Of a DNA stretch of 64,000 nucleotides, positions 51,513 to 61,177 are shown piece after piece. This DNA is from Bacillus fungorum. Its GTDB lineage: Bacteria > Bacillota > Bacilli > Bacillales > Bacillaceae_G. Position 1 is the stretch's first letter, and each line of letters starts with the position of its first letter. The stretch is taken from contig NZ_NWUW01000008.1 of NCBI RefSeq assembly GCF_002746455.1, positions 149,781-213,780 on the forward strand, written 5' to 3'. The notes under the pieces were generated by a model. The model had not been told where the DNA came from and searched no databases. It worked only from the letters and a program-made list of their open reading frames with translations. Made by a program: the position numbers and the translations under genes.

Positions 51513-52727
51513 TTATTGAGCCTTTAAGCGAATAGGTAAGAATTTTAAAGTTTGTTCATTTTCCAACATACATTGTTCTAAATTGAACGATGGAGATAAT
51601 GCTATCTTTTCAAAAGCATTTATAAAGGTAGTTAATGCAATCTCAGCTTCTAAACGTGCAAGTGGTGCTCCTAAGCAAAAGTGAGGACCTTTTCCAAAGG
51701 TTAAATGCTTTTCATTTCCTGTTCGATGTACATTAAATTGAAAGGCTTGTGAAAATTTTTTCTCATCTAAATTCGCTGCACTAACCCACGCAACTACCAT
51801 TTGATCCTTTTTCATTAAAGGGCCAAATATATTGGTGTCCTCTGTAATTCTCCTAGCTAATGTAACGGGAAAGCGATAGCGTAATACTTCCTCAATTGCT
51901 TTTGAAATTAAATTAGGTTCTTTTCTTAACTCTTCATAAATTCCAGGTGAATCTACTAAAAAACAATAAAAGCTATTAATAATTAAATTTGTAGTGGTTT
52001 CATTTCCAGCCGCTAGTAAACCTAATGAGAAGGTTACAATTTCTTCATCGGTTAATCTTTCGCCTTCATATTCAGCTCGAATTAAATCAGAAATGATATC
52101 ATCGGTTAAATGATATCTCTTTTCCTGAACAATCGGTAGAAGATATACTTTAAATTCATTTAATGCTATCTCTTTCTCGGCATCCAGATCATTAAACTTT
52201 TCTTTACTATACGGCATAAATAAAATATCAGACCATTCTTTAATTTTTTTACGATCTGTTGTTGGGACTCCTAATAAATCAGAAATAACGGTAACGGGTA
52301 AAGGGGCTGCAAACTGTTCAACGATATTAACTTCATTACACTTTTCAATATCTTTTACAAGTTCATCTGCGATAGCCTGTATTCGAGGTTTCCATTGTTC
52401 TAAACTTCTTGGAGTAAATGCTTTAGAAACGATAGAACGTACATTACGATGTTCTGGTGGATCAGTAGAATTGATATTTATTCGAGTTTCTAAAGGAGGG
52501 ATTGAGAATTGTCTTCGCTCCCTTCTACTTGAAAACAGGCGATAATCTGATAAAACACGATTTACATCCTCATACAAAAAGACATTCCAAACATCTTGCT
52601 CTTCATCATAATGTACTGGGTGATTATCCCTCATAAATTGATACCACTCATACGGATTCCACAATTCTTCTTTCGTTTTCAGCTTTGAAATTTCATGAAC
52701 TAAAATCACATTTTCAGGCGAAGCCAT
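51513..52727 (-). CDS. Cytochrome P450 (CYP107-like)
   Basis: A 404-residue bacterial P450. The I-helix oxygen site is GLLAAGNETTTNL, the K-helix ExxR is EEVLRYR, and the heme-Cys loop is LTFGKGPHFCLGAPLARLE. There is no membrane anchor, so it needs a separate ferredoxin. The SRxRRQF, then NSTDPPEHRNVRSIVSKAFT segment is of CYP107/BioI type. Divergent from a PadR gene at 52868. The ribosome site is GGGAGGAAAGAACT. Substrate unknown. Confidence 0.88.
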   Translation of the reverse strand: MASPENVILVHEISKLKTKEELWNPYEWYQFMRDNHPVHYDEEQDVWNVFLYEDVNRVLSDYRLFSSRRERRQFSIPPLETRININSTDPPEHRNVRSIVSKAFTPRSLEQWKPRIQAIADELVKDIEKCNEVNIVEQFAAPLPVTVISDLLGVPTTDRKKIKEWSDILFMPYSKEKFNDLDAEKEIALNEFKVYLLPIVQEKRYHLTDDIISDLIRAEYEGERLTDEEIVTFSLGLLAAGNETTTNLIINSFYCFLVDSPGIYEELRKEPNLISKAIEEVLRYRFPVTLARRITEDTNIFGPLMKKDQMVVAWVSAANLDEKKFSQAFQFNVHRTGNEKHLTFGKGPHFCLGAPLARLEAEIALTTFINAFEKIALSPSFNLEQCMLENEQTLKFLPIRLKAQ

Positions 52728-52791
52728 AGTTCTTTCCTCCCTTTTCTTTTACAATAAAAGTGATAGGTCGGTAATTCAAAGTTGTATAATC

Positions 52792-52812
52792 TAACATATG
52801 TTATTTTAACAT
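52792..52812. promoter_or_regulatory. Palindromic operator between divergent P450 and PadR genes
   Basis: TAACATATGTTA (52792-52803) and ATGTTATTTTAACAT (52798-52812) are overlapping palindromes. The ATGT...ACAT type matches PadR-family operators. It could repress both genes. Confidence 0.5.
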
Positions 52813-52867
52813 ATACTAAAGGGGATTGTTCGTAAGAGAACTTGAGAAATAAATAAGGGGGATTTTT

Positions 52868-53365
52868 ATGTATGTTGATATTTTATTACTGGCAGAATTG
52901 ACGTCAGGACCAAAATATGGGTATGAAATAAAGAAAAATATCCAAAATCGGCTAGGAGAGAATTTTGAATTAAATCATAATATGCTTTATCCTTCTCTTC
53001 GACGTTTTGAGAACATGGGGGCTATAACGAAAAAAGTACATACACAAGTCGGTAAGCCAAACCGAAATATGTACGACATAACTGAAACAGGAGAAGAAAT
53101 CTTTTCTGAAATGTTACGCGAGTTTCCCGAAAAACTCGCGACAAACAATGTAGAATTTCTTGTTCGTATCGCGCTATTTGAAAAACTGGATTATGAAGCT
53201 AGAAAAGAAATTTTAACAATACGCCAAGACATACTACATAAACAACTTACTGCTATTCAATCTCTAGATGCTAGCTCATCTTTTATTACAGAAGTCATTG
53301 AATTTAGTAAATCACGTATTGAACATGAATTGCTCTGGATTACATCACTTATGAAGAAAATATGA
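52868..53365 (+). CDS. PadR-family transcriptional regulator
   Basis: A 165-residue regulator. The wHTH has LLLAELTSGPKYGYEIKKNI and LNHNMLYPSLRRFENMGAIT, with wing GKPNRNMYDITETGEEIF; the C-terminal half is a helical dimer domain ending SRIEHELLWITSLM. PadR proteins sense phenolic acids or drugs. Divergent from the P450 at 51513, with a palindrome between them, so control of that P450 is likely. Confidence 0.85.
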   Translation: MYVDILLLAELTSGPKYGYEIKKNIQNRLGENFELNHNMLYPSLRRFENMGAITKKVHTQVGKPNRNMYDITETGEEIFSEMLREFPEKLATNNVEFLVRIALFEKLDYEARKEILTIRQDILHKQLTAIQSLDASSSFITEVIEFSKSRIEHELLWITSLMKKI

Positions 53366-53433
53366 AAAAATAAAAAGAAAAGTTAAAAACAATGAATGAA
53401 AATGAGATTTATTATCAATAATATAATTAATAA

Positions 53434-53460
53434 AAGGGTAACCACGATTTGGCTACCCTT
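53434..53460. terminator. Terminator between convergent genes
   Basis: AAGGGTA-ACC / GGC-TACCCTT with a 7-base loop; serves the padR gene and the DUF1540 gene. Confidence 0.7.
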
Positions 53461-53467
53461 CAAAAAT

Positions 53468-53623
53468 TTATATTTCCGGATCGAAAGTTTTGCAATCTGT
53501 TTCTTCTGTAGTCGATGCTTGTTTCCCTTTATGACTTACTACATAAATTGCGTCAGCGCTACATTTATTGCCGTTAGCCCAAAATTTACAATTGTTTACT
53601 TCACATAAAACGTCTTGTGCCAT
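53468..53623 (-). CDS. DUF1540 small Cys protein
   Basis: A 51-residue protein from the ATG after GGAGGTGTGATACT (an upstream in-frame ATG at 53686 lies before that site). Cysteines at 7, 12, 21 and 44 (LCEVNNCKFWANGNKCSADA, then ETDCKTF) match the DUF1540 pattern of a small metal-binding fold found in spore formers. Function unknown. Confidence 0.85.
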   Translation of the reverse strand: MAQDVLCEVNNCKFWANGNKCSADAIYVVSHKGKQASTTEETDCKTFDPEI

Positions 53624-53693
53624 AGTATCACACCTCCTTGTTCTATTATCATTAACAAAATTCGGAGGTATGATACTCTTTGTCATGCATTTT

Positions 53694-54326
53694 TCATTCC
53701 CTTTTTAGTTTTCTTAATGGCTCTATATCCCCTGGTACAATAGCACCTATATTTTCAGTTATTCTTTCAATGTCAAAATGCCACCATTGAATTTGCAATA
53801 ATTCTTCTATTATTTCATTTGAAAATCTCTCTTTTATTTTATTTGCAGGGTTTCCACCAACAATTGTATATGGTGCGACGTCTCTAGTCACAACAGATTT
53901 AGCTGCAATGATTGCACCATCCCCTATTTTTATTCCGGGCATAATTGTTGTATCCATACCAATCCAAACGTCATTTCCTATAACTGTATCACCTTTATAA
54001 GGTAAATCAGACAAACTAGGTGTATACTTCTCCCACCCATTTCCAAATATATTAAATGGATATGCTGAAAATCCATCCATTCGATGATTAGCTCCGTTCA
54101 TAATAAAGTTAACTCCAGATGCAATACTGCAAAAATTCCCAATTGTAAGACAACCCCCCAGAAATTCATAATGATGTAATATTCGATCTTCAAATGTTTC
54201 TCCATCTTTTGCATCAAAATAAGAATAGTCACCAACAAGTATATTAGGTTTTGTTATTGTATTTTTTATAAATTGAACGTTTTGATTTCCTTCAATAGGG
54301 TATTTAACATTTGGATTAGGATTCAT
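53694..54326 (-). CDS. Vat-type (streptogramin A/CatB-related) O-acetyltransferase
   Basis: A 210-residue left-handed beta-helix acetyltransferase from the ATG at 54326. Catalytic H81 in [11 protein letters not shown] corresponds to H82 of Vat enzymes, and hexapeptide repeats run through [43 protein letters not shown] ends the acceptor part. These enzymes acetylate virginiamycin M/dalfopristin. The gene overlaps the end of the upstream MFS gene by 11 bases, so both are one operon. The two functions together suit inducible resistance to a ribosome-binding antibiotic. Confidence 0.87.
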   Translation of the reverse strand: MNPNPNVKYPIEGNQNVQFIKNTITKPNILVGDYSYFDAKDGETFEDRILHHYEFLGGCLTIGNFCSIASGVNFIMNGANHRMDGFSAYPFNIFGNGWEKYTPSLSDLPYKGDTVIGNDVWIGMDTTIMPGIKIGDGAIIAAKSVVTRDVAPYTIVGGNPANKIKERFSNEIIEELLQIQWWHFDIERITENIGAIVPGDIEPLRKLKRE

Positions 54327-55599
54327 TTTGTACGGCACTTCCTTTACCACTTATTTCACTTTCTACCGCTATTACTGGCTTTAAATTGTATATAGGTAAA
54401 ATAAACAATAATCCAATTATAAAAAGTAAAGCCGTCCCTTCATACATCATACTTAACGAAAACATCTCTTTTAATGAACCAGCTATACTCATCGTTACTA
54501 CCATTGAACCGGTAAAAAGCGGACTTAAAATACCATTTACACGACCTATAAAATCAGTATCGCTATTTTGAATAATAAGTGTATTAATACCAATTTGGAT
54601 ACAAGGAAGAGCTAAACCACTAAAAAGCTGCGCTGTAAGTGTCACCCATAAATTTGTGGAATATCCTATAATGCCAATACCAATTGCTTGACCAAGCATA
54701 CCGATAATTAACATCTTTTGCGGAGCAACGTTTTTCGCAAATACCATCGCTAATGCTCCGCCAACAATCATTCCTGCACCATTTACTGTTAATAGCCACT
54801 GTAAACTCTCTTTTGATAACCCTAACTGCTCAGTCACAATAAATATACCTAATGGCTGAATTAATCCTATACCTAGTCCTGCAGCCATAAAACAAAGCCC
54901 TAGCAAAGTTAATGCTTTTTTCTTTTTGACATACTTAATACCATCCTTCATCTCCTGTAACAGAGTGATATCTTTCTTTTCTACGTCGTTTTCAAGATCT
55001 TTCGGAAGAAATAACAATACAACTGCCGCAAGTAAAAACGAGATACCTGTTATGATGATTGAAATATAAATTCCAAAACTATGAAAGATAAATGTCCCTA
55101 GGATTGGTCCTAATACCATAAATATTGCAAATATCGTTTGATATATAGACATCGCTAATTGAATTTGTTCCGTTGATAAATGTTGTTTAAACAACTTCAT
55201 TCCAGATGGTTGTGAAAACTGTGAAAGGATTGCAGAGATGAGTGTCACAAAAAACACAATTTTCCACGTTCCAAACATAAGCGTAATTAATACAGCGAAT
55301 ACTGAAATGGAACTTAACGTTTCACACCATATCATTGTCTTCTTTGGCTTCCACCTATCAGCAAAAGTACCGCCAATAAATGAAAAAATAAAAATTGGAG
55401 CGAATTCAGCAACTGAAATCATTGAAATAGCAAAAGCATCACCTTTTGTCATTTCCATTACATATAGTAATACCGCAAAGTTTCGAACCCATATTCCTAT
55501 TTGTAAAAATAATGCTGATGCTAAAATCCCTTGAACAAACCGATTTTTTAATACTTGTGATACCCCATTGTTTTGTTTCGTTACTACATTTGTCGACAT
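54316..55599 (-). CDS. MFS exporter, MefA/DHA3-like
   Basis: A 427-residue, 12-helix transporter from the ATG that follows [33 protein letters not shown] and [20 protein letters not shown] (the loop 2-3 motif) place it with the MFS_3 group of macrolide-type exporters. It shares an operon with the Vat gene. A hairpin in the leader (55601-55635) covers its ribosome site. The frame remains open upstream to ATG at 55647 ([17 protein letters not shown]), so a leader peptide may be translated into the gene. Confidence 0.85.
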   Translation of the reverse strand: MSTNVVTKQNNGVSQVLKNRFVQGILASALFLQIGIWVRNFAVLLYVMEMTKGDAFAISMISVAEFAPIFIFSFIGGTFADRWKPKKTMIWCETLSSISVFAVLITLMFGTWKIVFFVTLISAILSQFSQPSGMKLFKQHLSTEQIQLAMSIYQTIFAIFMVLGPILGTFIFHSFGIYISIIITGISFLLAAVVLLFLPKDLENDVEKKDITLLQEMKDGIKYVKKKKALTLLGLCFMAAGLGIGLIQPLGIFIVTEQLGLSKESLQWLLTVNGAGMIVGGALAMVFAKNVAPQKMLIIGMLGQAIGIGIIGYSTNLWVTLTAQLFSGLALPCIQIGINTLIIQNSDTDFIGRVNGILSPLFTGSMVVTMSIAGSLKEMFSLSMMYEGTALLFIIGLLFILPIYNLKPVIAVESEISGKGSAVQNES

Positions 55600-55600
55600 A

Positions 55601-55635
55601 AAAAAGCCTCCTATTTCATGTTCTGAACAGGAGGC
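55601..55635 (-). promoter_or_regulatory. Attenuator-like hairpin covering the MFS ribosome site
   Basis: On the minus strand GCCTCCTGTTCAGAACATG (with inner hairpin TGTTC/GAACA) is followed by AGGAGGC and TTTTTT, then ATG. The arms GCCTCCT/AGGAGGC close a stem that ends in six T, so it can work as an intrinsic terminator, and it also contains the Shine-Dalgarno AGGAGG. Stalling of a leader ribosome by an antibiotic could open it. Confidence 0.65.
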
Positions 55636-55866
55636 AGCACAAATCATATAAAAAGACTATATATTCGCAGAGCGAACTACATCCCTTTTCTATAAATGTA
55701 CAGACTAACCCTATTCAGAAGAATATTTCGTTTTTTAACGAAGATCTCTTACAAATAGAATTAGTTGATCATTGGGATGTCTTCACCCTTCCGTTTCGAA
55801 TTTAAATAACACATACATACTCTATGTAAATCATTTTCGATGTATGCATGTCTCCTTTTAACTATT

Positions 55867-57102
55867 CTAGAAAGTTAAAGGCAATTCCTCTAAAGAACGC
55901 ATTAAATAATTACCTTGCCATTTAATTTCTTCACGATTCCCTTTTATTTTTAGTTCAGGCATTCGATTAAACAAAGTAGTAATAGCAATCTTTGCTTCTA
56001 ACCTCGCAAGTGGAGCTCCTAAGCAGAAATGACTACCATGACCAAAGGCAATGTGACGGTTGTTCTCCCGTGTAATATCAAATTTTTCTGGATTTTCAAA
56101 TACTGTTTCATCACGGTTCGCTGAAGCCAATGCGATAATAACCATATCTCCTTTTTGTATTGTTTGATGGTGAATTTGAAAAGGTTCTGCTGCCCATCTT
56201 GCAGTTGTAACCTCAACTGGAGAATAATAACGCAATCCTTCCTCAATAGCCGAATCAATTAGTTTTGGATTATCTTTTAATAACTGTAATTGATTTGGAT
56301 TTTCAAGAAGTGCTAATACCGTATTTGTAATTAAATTCACTGTCGTCTCATGTCCTGCGACAATTAATAGCATTATCATTGAATATAGTTCCCGAGCGCT
56401 AAGTTTATGCCCTTCACTCTCTGCAAGTATTAAAGCACTCACCAAGTCTTCTTTTGGCTCTTTTCTTTTAATATCAACTAAATATTGAAGATATGTAATA
56501 AATTCAGATAGTTGTTTTTCGGTCTCTTTTATTTCTTCAGGTATTTCTGGTGATGCAATAACAGCATGAGACCAAATTCTAAATTTCGCTTGATCTTCTT
56601 TTGGAATACCGAGCATCTCGCTTATTACAATAATTGGTAATGGAAATGAATAATCATCCACAAGATTTAATGTACCTTTTCGCTCTATATCACTTATCAA
56701 ATCATCTGCTATTCTCTGAATTCTTCCGTCTAATTGTGCAATCATCTTCGGTGTAAAAGCTTTTTGAACTAAAGATCGTAAACGACTGTGGTTAGGTGGA
56801 TCTGAATTTAGCATATGTGTTGTTAAGTGGTCACTATTATCAACGGAAAGATACATGTTCTTTATATCTTGAGAAAACACATTTGTCCAATCTTTTTTTA
56901 AACGATTATCTTTTAAAAGTGGCAGAGCATCTTCATATCTAGTAATGAGCCATTCTTTACCGATTTCAACTTGGTTTACAAATAATATAGGTTGTTTTTT
57001 TCGCGATTCTTTATAAATTTCATACGCATCTTCTTTAAACTGAGCTGAAGCTAAATTAATGCCATCCTCTATGCTTAACCCAACTTTGTTTTTCATTGAC
57101 AT
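55867..57102 (-). CDS. Cytochrome P450
   Basis: A 411-residue soluble P450. I helix LLIVAGHETTVNL, K-helix EEGLRY, heme loop IAFGHGSHFCLGAPLARLE. It is clearly related to the product at 51513 (both CYP107-like) but has a distinct N-terminus (KVGLSIEDGINLASAQFK). Ribosome site GAGGGAATACA. It lies upstream of the MFS-Vat operon on the same strand, with about 270 bases between, so it is probably a separate unit. Confidence 0.88.
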   Translation of the reverse strand: MSMKNKVGLSIEDGINLASAQFKEDAYEIYKESRKKQPILFVNQVEIGKEWLITRYEDALPLLKDNRLKKDWTNVFSQDIKNMYLSVDNSDHLTTHMLNSDPPNHSRLRSLVQKAFTPKMIAQLDGRIQRIADDLISDIERKGTLNLVDDYSFPLPIIVISEMLGIPKEDQAKFRIWSHAVIASPEIPEEIKETEKQLSEFITYLQYLVDIKRKEPKEDLVSALILAESEGHKLSARELYSMIMLLIVAGHETTVNLITNTVLALLENPNQLQLLKDNPKLIDSAIEEGLRYYSPVEVTTARWAAEPFQIHHQTIQKGDMVIIALASANRDETVFENPEKFDITRENNRHIAFGHGSHFCLGAPLARLEAKIAITTLFNRMPELKIKGNREEIKWQGNYLMRSLEELPLTF

Positions 57103-57222
57103 TGTATTCCCTCACTCTCATTTGTTTTTGAAAACCAACCAACATATGCATTATACTCTAATAAAAACGTGAAAATTGTAAATTTTTAATCAAAATCTTA
57201 CTTCGTATATTGAAAAATAAAA

Positions 57223-57257
57223 AAGTGAGAGAGTAAAATCGTTTTACTCTCCCACTT
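57223..57257 (-). terminator. Terminator of the Pro-rich protein gene
   Basis: AAGTGGGAGAGTAAAA / TTTTACTCTCTCACTT, 16 bp with one mismatch and a 3-base loop; T run on the minus strand. Confidence 0.85.
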
Positions 57258-57261
57258 CTCT

Positions 57262-57666
57262 TTATGCGAAGCACATAAAATTACTAATTTGTTGATAGCG
57301 ATAACTTACTTTACGACGACGACCACCTTGCCAAGTGTAACCTGATACTCCGTTTCTTCTCACTTCAGTCGGAAAGAACCATAAATCTCTTCCAAAAGGC
57401 CCAGGACGATGTAAACGTAAATAGCCCCATTTTCCTAGACAGTTGCACATCCAGGATTTCATATTGCCTGCTTGTGCTGGAGACGCAAATGTAGATGGTA
57501 ACGATGGCGCTTGGGACGGTGGTGGTGACGTTGGAGCATCTTCCGCATCATCTGGTCTATAATCTTCTTGTTCCACATCTCTCACTTCATTTGTAGATTC
57601 ATACCCGTAGTTTTGTGGATTATAATACATCCCTTGATCATATGGATAATTTTGTTGGTTATACAT
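57262..57666 (-). CDS. Pro/Gln/Tyr-rich protein of unknown function (134 aa)
   Basis: From the ATG after AAGGTGGTTTGTTAAT the protein starts MYNQQNYPYDQGMYYNPQNY, then has an acidic part and a proline segment (TSPPPSQAPSLPSTFASPAQ). The C-terminal half is basic and ordered: MKSWMCNCLGKWGYLRLHRP, GPFGRDLWFFPTEV and a tail with two more Cys. The low-complexity Tyr/Gln/Pro head resembles spore-coat morphogenesis proteins of bacilli, but I do not recognise the family. Confidence 0.7.
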   Translation of the reverse strand: MYNQQNYPYDQGMYYNPQNYGYESTNEVRDVEQEDYRPDDAEDAPTSPPPSQAPSLPSTFASPAQAGNMKSWMCNCLGKWGYLRLHRPGPFGRDLWFFPTEVRRNGVSGYTWQGGRRRKVSYRYQQISNFMCFA

Positions 57667-57764
57667 ATTAACAAACCACCTTCTTTTCATTCATTACCTT
57701 TAACATTCATATGTGATATGCCCTCTATAGGAAGCTTATGTATAGCCTAAATTCAATAAAAAAT

Positions 57765-57795
57765 AAAGCTCGTATTTTAAAAATACGAGCTTTTT
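57765..57795 (-). terminator. Terminator of the DUF1835 gene
   Basis: AAAGCTCGTATTTT / AAAATACGAGCTTT, 14-bp stem, one unpaired base in the loop region, and T run. Confidence 0.85.
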
Positions 57796-57814
57796 CATAA
57801 AAAGAATAGATATA

Positions 57815-58819
57815 TTATTTTCTCAACTTCACACTATAAAAACGCATTTCATTTAACGAACCTACAAATTCAAATACTTCTTGTTTAATTAATTCCTTTA
57901 AGCGATATTCTAAAAACGTATCGCCAACTAACTGCTCTACAAGACCAAGTGCTTCACCAATTACTCTAGGGGCTTTTAAGAATTCTCGATCAGCACCTAT
58001 ACTTTTCGCGCATTCAATGATAAATTGATCAAAATAATCTTCTTGTACAGAATGCACATCATTTTCTTTCCAAACTCTTAAAAGTTCCCTTTGATCAGAT
58101 AAATGGTTCCACCCATTTTCAAGAGTTACTCTGCTTTCTGTAGTTAAATATGGTAAATCTACAAAGTTTCTGTGTAAAGCAGCTAAACTTTCAGGTGATA
58201 ATTCTCCCGTCCCACGAATAGCATACGTTTTATTTAATATTTCTGTGCTCGCTTCAGATGTATTCATGATTCGAATATTTTTCTTATCTTTTAATTGTGT
58301 AATTGCGAAACAAAGTCCTACATGTTCATGTGCGTTATCTGCCTTCCAAATAGTAATCGGTGTTTCATTGGGAATTGAATGTAGATCTTCTAAAGTTTCC
58401 TTAAATCTTGGTAAATACTCTTCTTCAAAATAACAATCATAAGAAGTTAAGTTATTTAATAACCACTCTTTTCTTGCTAATTGGCCTTTATTCATATGTA
58501 ATTGATATATGGGACCAATTGAAAAGAATTCAGAAAATGAAACCACACTCTCCTCGAGTAACCCTTCCTGTTTCAACATATATTTTAAACAACCAGCTGT
58601 TGAATCATCAAAAGCGATATGAATGTGTGTACTTTCTTCTAAATTCTTTTCCAGAGTTGTATGATTCGTCAATTGCTTAGGGATACTCGTTAAATTTTTT
58701 ATCATATCTTCGTTATAATTCCCGTCTAATACATCTAGCTGTATTAGAATACTTTGAAGTAAATGTTTTGCTTCATCTTCGTACATATCTTCTACAACAT
58801 TTTTGATTTTATCTATCAT
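57815..58819 (-). CDS. DUF1835/DUF3658 domain protein
   Basis: A 334-residue protein. Residues about 65-190 (HIAFDDSTAGCLKYMLKQEG, VVSFSEFFSIGPIYQLHMNK) form DUF1835 and about 205-330 DUF3658 (RGTGELSPESLAALHRNFVD and WNHLSDQRELLRVW). The N-terminal 60 residues are helical. These two domains are normally found together in bacilli. Function unknown; no signal peptide or membrane helix. Confidence 0.83.
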   Translation of the reverse strand: MIDKIKNVVEDMYEDEAKHLLQSILIQLDVLDGNYNEDMIKNLTSIPKQLTNHTTLEKNLEESTHIHIAFDDSTAGCLKYMLKQEGLLEESVVSFSEFFSIGPIYQLHMNKGQLARKEWLLNNLTSYDCYFEEEYLPRFKETLEDLHSIPNETPITIWKADNAHEHVGLCFAITQLKDKKNIRIMNTSEASTEILNKTYAIRGTGELSPESLAALHRNFVDLPYLTTESRVTLENGWNHLSDQRELLRVWKENDVHSVQEDYFDQFIIECAKSIGADREFLKAPRVIGEALGLVEQLVGDTFLEYRLKELIKQEVFEFVGSLNEMRFYSVKLRK

Positions 58820-59049
58820 ATATATCCCTCAATTCATTTCAAACATAACGTAGATTATAGTGTATCATTTTAGTATTGTACTTTAAAAGTTTTTTTAAAG
58901 TACAAGCATTTATTATTCAGATTACTACAGCTATCTACTTTTTCGATAAAATCTCTCCCTACAATTCTTAATTACTAAATATCCTTTTGTAAATCCTTTT
59001 ATTTAAATGTATAATTATATAGAAAATAAAAAATATAGGAGCTATATGT

Positions 59050-59262
59050 ATGGAGAAAGTATTTACTACTTATAAACATTATTTAAAAAATTGGAGATTT
59101 ATATTAATTTGTATATTACCTACTATCGCCTTTTTATATGCTTTCGATGTCATCCTTGAATTACTATTTCATCAAGATTTCTATTTATCTAACTTAATTT
59201 TTGCTATTATATTATTTTTAATATTTATTAACGTTAAAGATACGTTTAAAATTAAAAGTTAA
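59050..59262 (+). CDS. Small two-helix membrane protein
   Basis: A 70-residue protein from an ATG preceded by ATAGGAGCTATATGT. Helices at about 17-36 and 46-63 joined by ELLFHQDFYLS. The ends are basic. It resembles the small membrane proteins at 18642 and 18858 in layout, not in sequence. Function unknown. Confidence 0.6.
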   Translation: MEKVFTTYKHYLKNWRFILICILPTIAFLYAFDVILELLFHQDFYLSNLIFAIILFLIFINVKDTFKIKS

Positions 59263-59476
59263 AGAGCAGGATAAAAAAGAGCACCCTGCAATTAGATGCT
59301 CTCATGTGATAGAGGGTTTTTCTGAGTATTAAGTAGGACTCGAATCGAAGGTCTTGTCCCACTATATAATATATGCTTGTACTTATTTTATTGTGCATCT
59401 ATTACACATCAAATGTATACGTATTGATAAAAATTCTGCTTATATATTCATTGTACAAATTATCATATTTATAAAT

Positions 59477-59502
59477 AAAAAACATCCCTGTGGATGTTTT
59501 TT
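59477..59502 (-). terminator. Terminator of the gene at 59515
   Basis: AAAAAACATCC / GGATGTTTTTT around a 4-base loop. Confidence 0.8.
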
Positions 59503-59514
59503 ATTTACCAATTT

Positions 59515-59721
59515 TTAAGCTTCCATAAACTTAGCCGGTACACCAATTTTTTCAACTACAGAAGATATATTAGTAGGATTAATCATTACATTTTCAATAC
59601 TAACTAATTTATTTTCTAATAGCCCATTCTCTGTAGTAATAAGTTCTTCAAACCGATCTAGAGTCATCGAGAATTTGTGTTCACTTCCGCCATTCATACA
59701 TACTTTTACATACTTCATAGT
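59515..59721 (-). CDS. Small hypothetical protein (68 aa)
   Basis: From the ATG after AAAGGCGGTGACACT the protein begins MKYVKVCMNGGSEHKFSMTL and ends VVEKIGVPAKFMEA. It has a likely alpha/beta fold, no membrane helix and one Cys. The length, ribosome site and terminator support a real gene. Family not recognised. Confidence 0.65.
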   Translation of the reverse strand, partial: TMKYVKVCMNGGSEHKFSMTLDRFEELITTENGLLENKLVSIENVMINPTNISSVVEKIGVPAKFMEA

Positions 59722-59857
59722 GTCACCGCCTTTCATAATAATCTATATTTCGATAAGAAGACGCTTACATCCTTTTTATTTACCCCTAGATTTTTCACTT
59801 TTACATTTGCCAATTCACGTTTATTTTATTTTGAAGAAAACAGCCAATATTTTATAT

Positions 59858-60274
59858 TCACGTTATAATTGCTAGTAAGAATGATAAAGATAAAAATGCA
59901 CAAAGTGGTATATATAAAGCAGTATCCATTCTAGCAAATTGGGTATCTTTTTTTCGCTTTAAAATACCAAAATAATGAAACTCACCAATTACTCTTATGA
60001 AAAATACAATCATACATACCCAGGATCCCACTTGAACAATAATATTAGGAAATGCAAAATGAACAACATTTGTTTGTTGTAATAAAATCATTGCTGCCAT
60101 ACTTAATAATAACGCAATGAGCAATGTCATTCCTGCACCTGGTATAAACGCCTTTTCTCCAGATTTGGTTGGAATGACACTATTTGTCGCCCACTTACCT
60201 CCGAAAGCCCAGTAAACATGTAAAAAGCTAACTAAAAATAATATACAGACAGAAATATATGTAATAATAAGCAT
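59858..60274 (-). CDS. DUF3995 membrane protein
   Basis: A 138-residue, four-helix protein. FLHVYWAFGGKWATNSVIPT after helix 1 and FIRVIGEFHYFGILKRKKDT between helices 3 and 4 are the DUF3995 hallmarks. DUF3995 proteins occur singly in many bacteria, with no established role. Ribosome site GGGAGGACAAA. Confidence 0.83.
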   Translation of the reverse strand: MLIITYISVCILFLVSFLHVYWAFGGKWATNSVIPTKSGEKAFIPGAGMTLLIALLLSMAAMILLQQTNVVHFAFPNIIVQVGSWVCMIVFFIRVIGEFHYFGILKRKKDTQFARMDTALYIPLCAFLSLSFLLAIIT

Positions 60275-60358
60275 TTTGTCCTCCCATTATTTTATTTAAG
60301 CCCTCAACTATAGAGTATGCTACTATTTCCACATTAGCAATCTATATTTAATTACATA

Positions 60359-60392
60359 AAAAACCCTTTAATGATAAATCATTAAAGGGTTT
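60359..60392 (-). terminator. Terminator of the gene at 60404
   Basis: AAACCCTTTAATGA / TCATTAAAGGGTTT, perfect 14 bp around TAAA/TTTA. Confidence 0.88.
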
Positions 60393-60403
60393 ACTAAAAT
60401 TTC

Positions 60404-61177
60404 TTATGCATTATACCTATTTTTACGACGCTCCATCCTCGTTTGTCCTTGAGCAGTACCTTCTTTATATTGATGTATTTGGCCTGTCACTTCATATGTT
60501 GCAGCTGAAGCTGGTTCTTCGTAATTATGCTCACGTATTTTTTCTGGCGTTTTTTGTTTTGATGCTTTTCCACCAAACTTAATTAATTTCATCTTAATTT
60601 TCGGTAATCTTGGAAGTGGAATCTTAAATGATAATTTTTTTCTTTTCTTTTTTTGTTTAAATAGATTTATATTTTCTTTATTACCATTTTTCTCTCTGCG
60701 GTGAATTAACATCGCAAGTAATCCACCTAATATAAGTCCTCCAACTAACAGTAGAAGATATAAGTAATGACTTGTCATTAAACTCGACATACGTTCAAGT
60801 ATAACTAACGACTGTACTTCTTTAATATCCCATAGTAAAGCGGCCCATAATGCGAATAAACCGAAAGTAAGTCCATATGTACGAAAACGGAATAAACATG
60901 GGATTAAAGCGATACAAGCGGCAATTTTCGCATTCGCTATTATTGAACTAGTTGAAATATCTTGATGCCAAATGACTAACAATAGTGTAATAAATGACGC
61001 ATACGCTATCCAGCTACATATACGTGAATATATTTTTTTCGCAAAATAACTACCGAAACTAGTAAAAAATAATAGGCCTCCAATATATAAAGATTGTTCT
61101 AGTGGGATTTGCTTTAAAATTCCTGCAACTGGAAAGAGGCCGCTTAATAGCATTAATAGCACATCTAATTTTTTCAC
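60404..61177 (-). CDS. Membrane protein with basic cytoplasmic tail
   Basis: A 257-residue protein from GTG after AAAGGAATGAGGAATT. Residues 1-165 hold about seven helices; from 165 the tail is very basic with a Pro/Lys/Leu repeat-like stretch (KIPLPRLPKIKMKLIKFGGK) and ends in a polar region. No family is recognised. The tail could bind nucleic acid or anionic lipid. Monocistronic. Confidence 0.72.
   Translation of the reverse strand: MKKLDVLLMLLSGLFPVAGILKQIPLEQSLYIGGLLFFTSFGSYFAKKIYSRICSWIAYASFITLLLVIWHQDISTSSIIANAKIAACIALIPCLFRFRTYGLTFGLFALWAALLWDIKEVQSLVILERMSSLMTSHYLYLLLLVGGLILGGLLAMLIHRREKNGNKENINLFKQKKKRKKLSFKIPLPRLPKIKMKLIKFGGKASKQKTPEKIREHNYEEPASAATYEVTGQIHQYKEGTAQGQTRMERRKNRYNA

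Noticed and set aside
59330..59375. Sequence resembling a tRNA T-arm (GACTCGAATCGAAGGTC region)
   Set aside because: No cloverleaf can be built on either strand: there is no acceptor stem or anticodon arm at the required distances.
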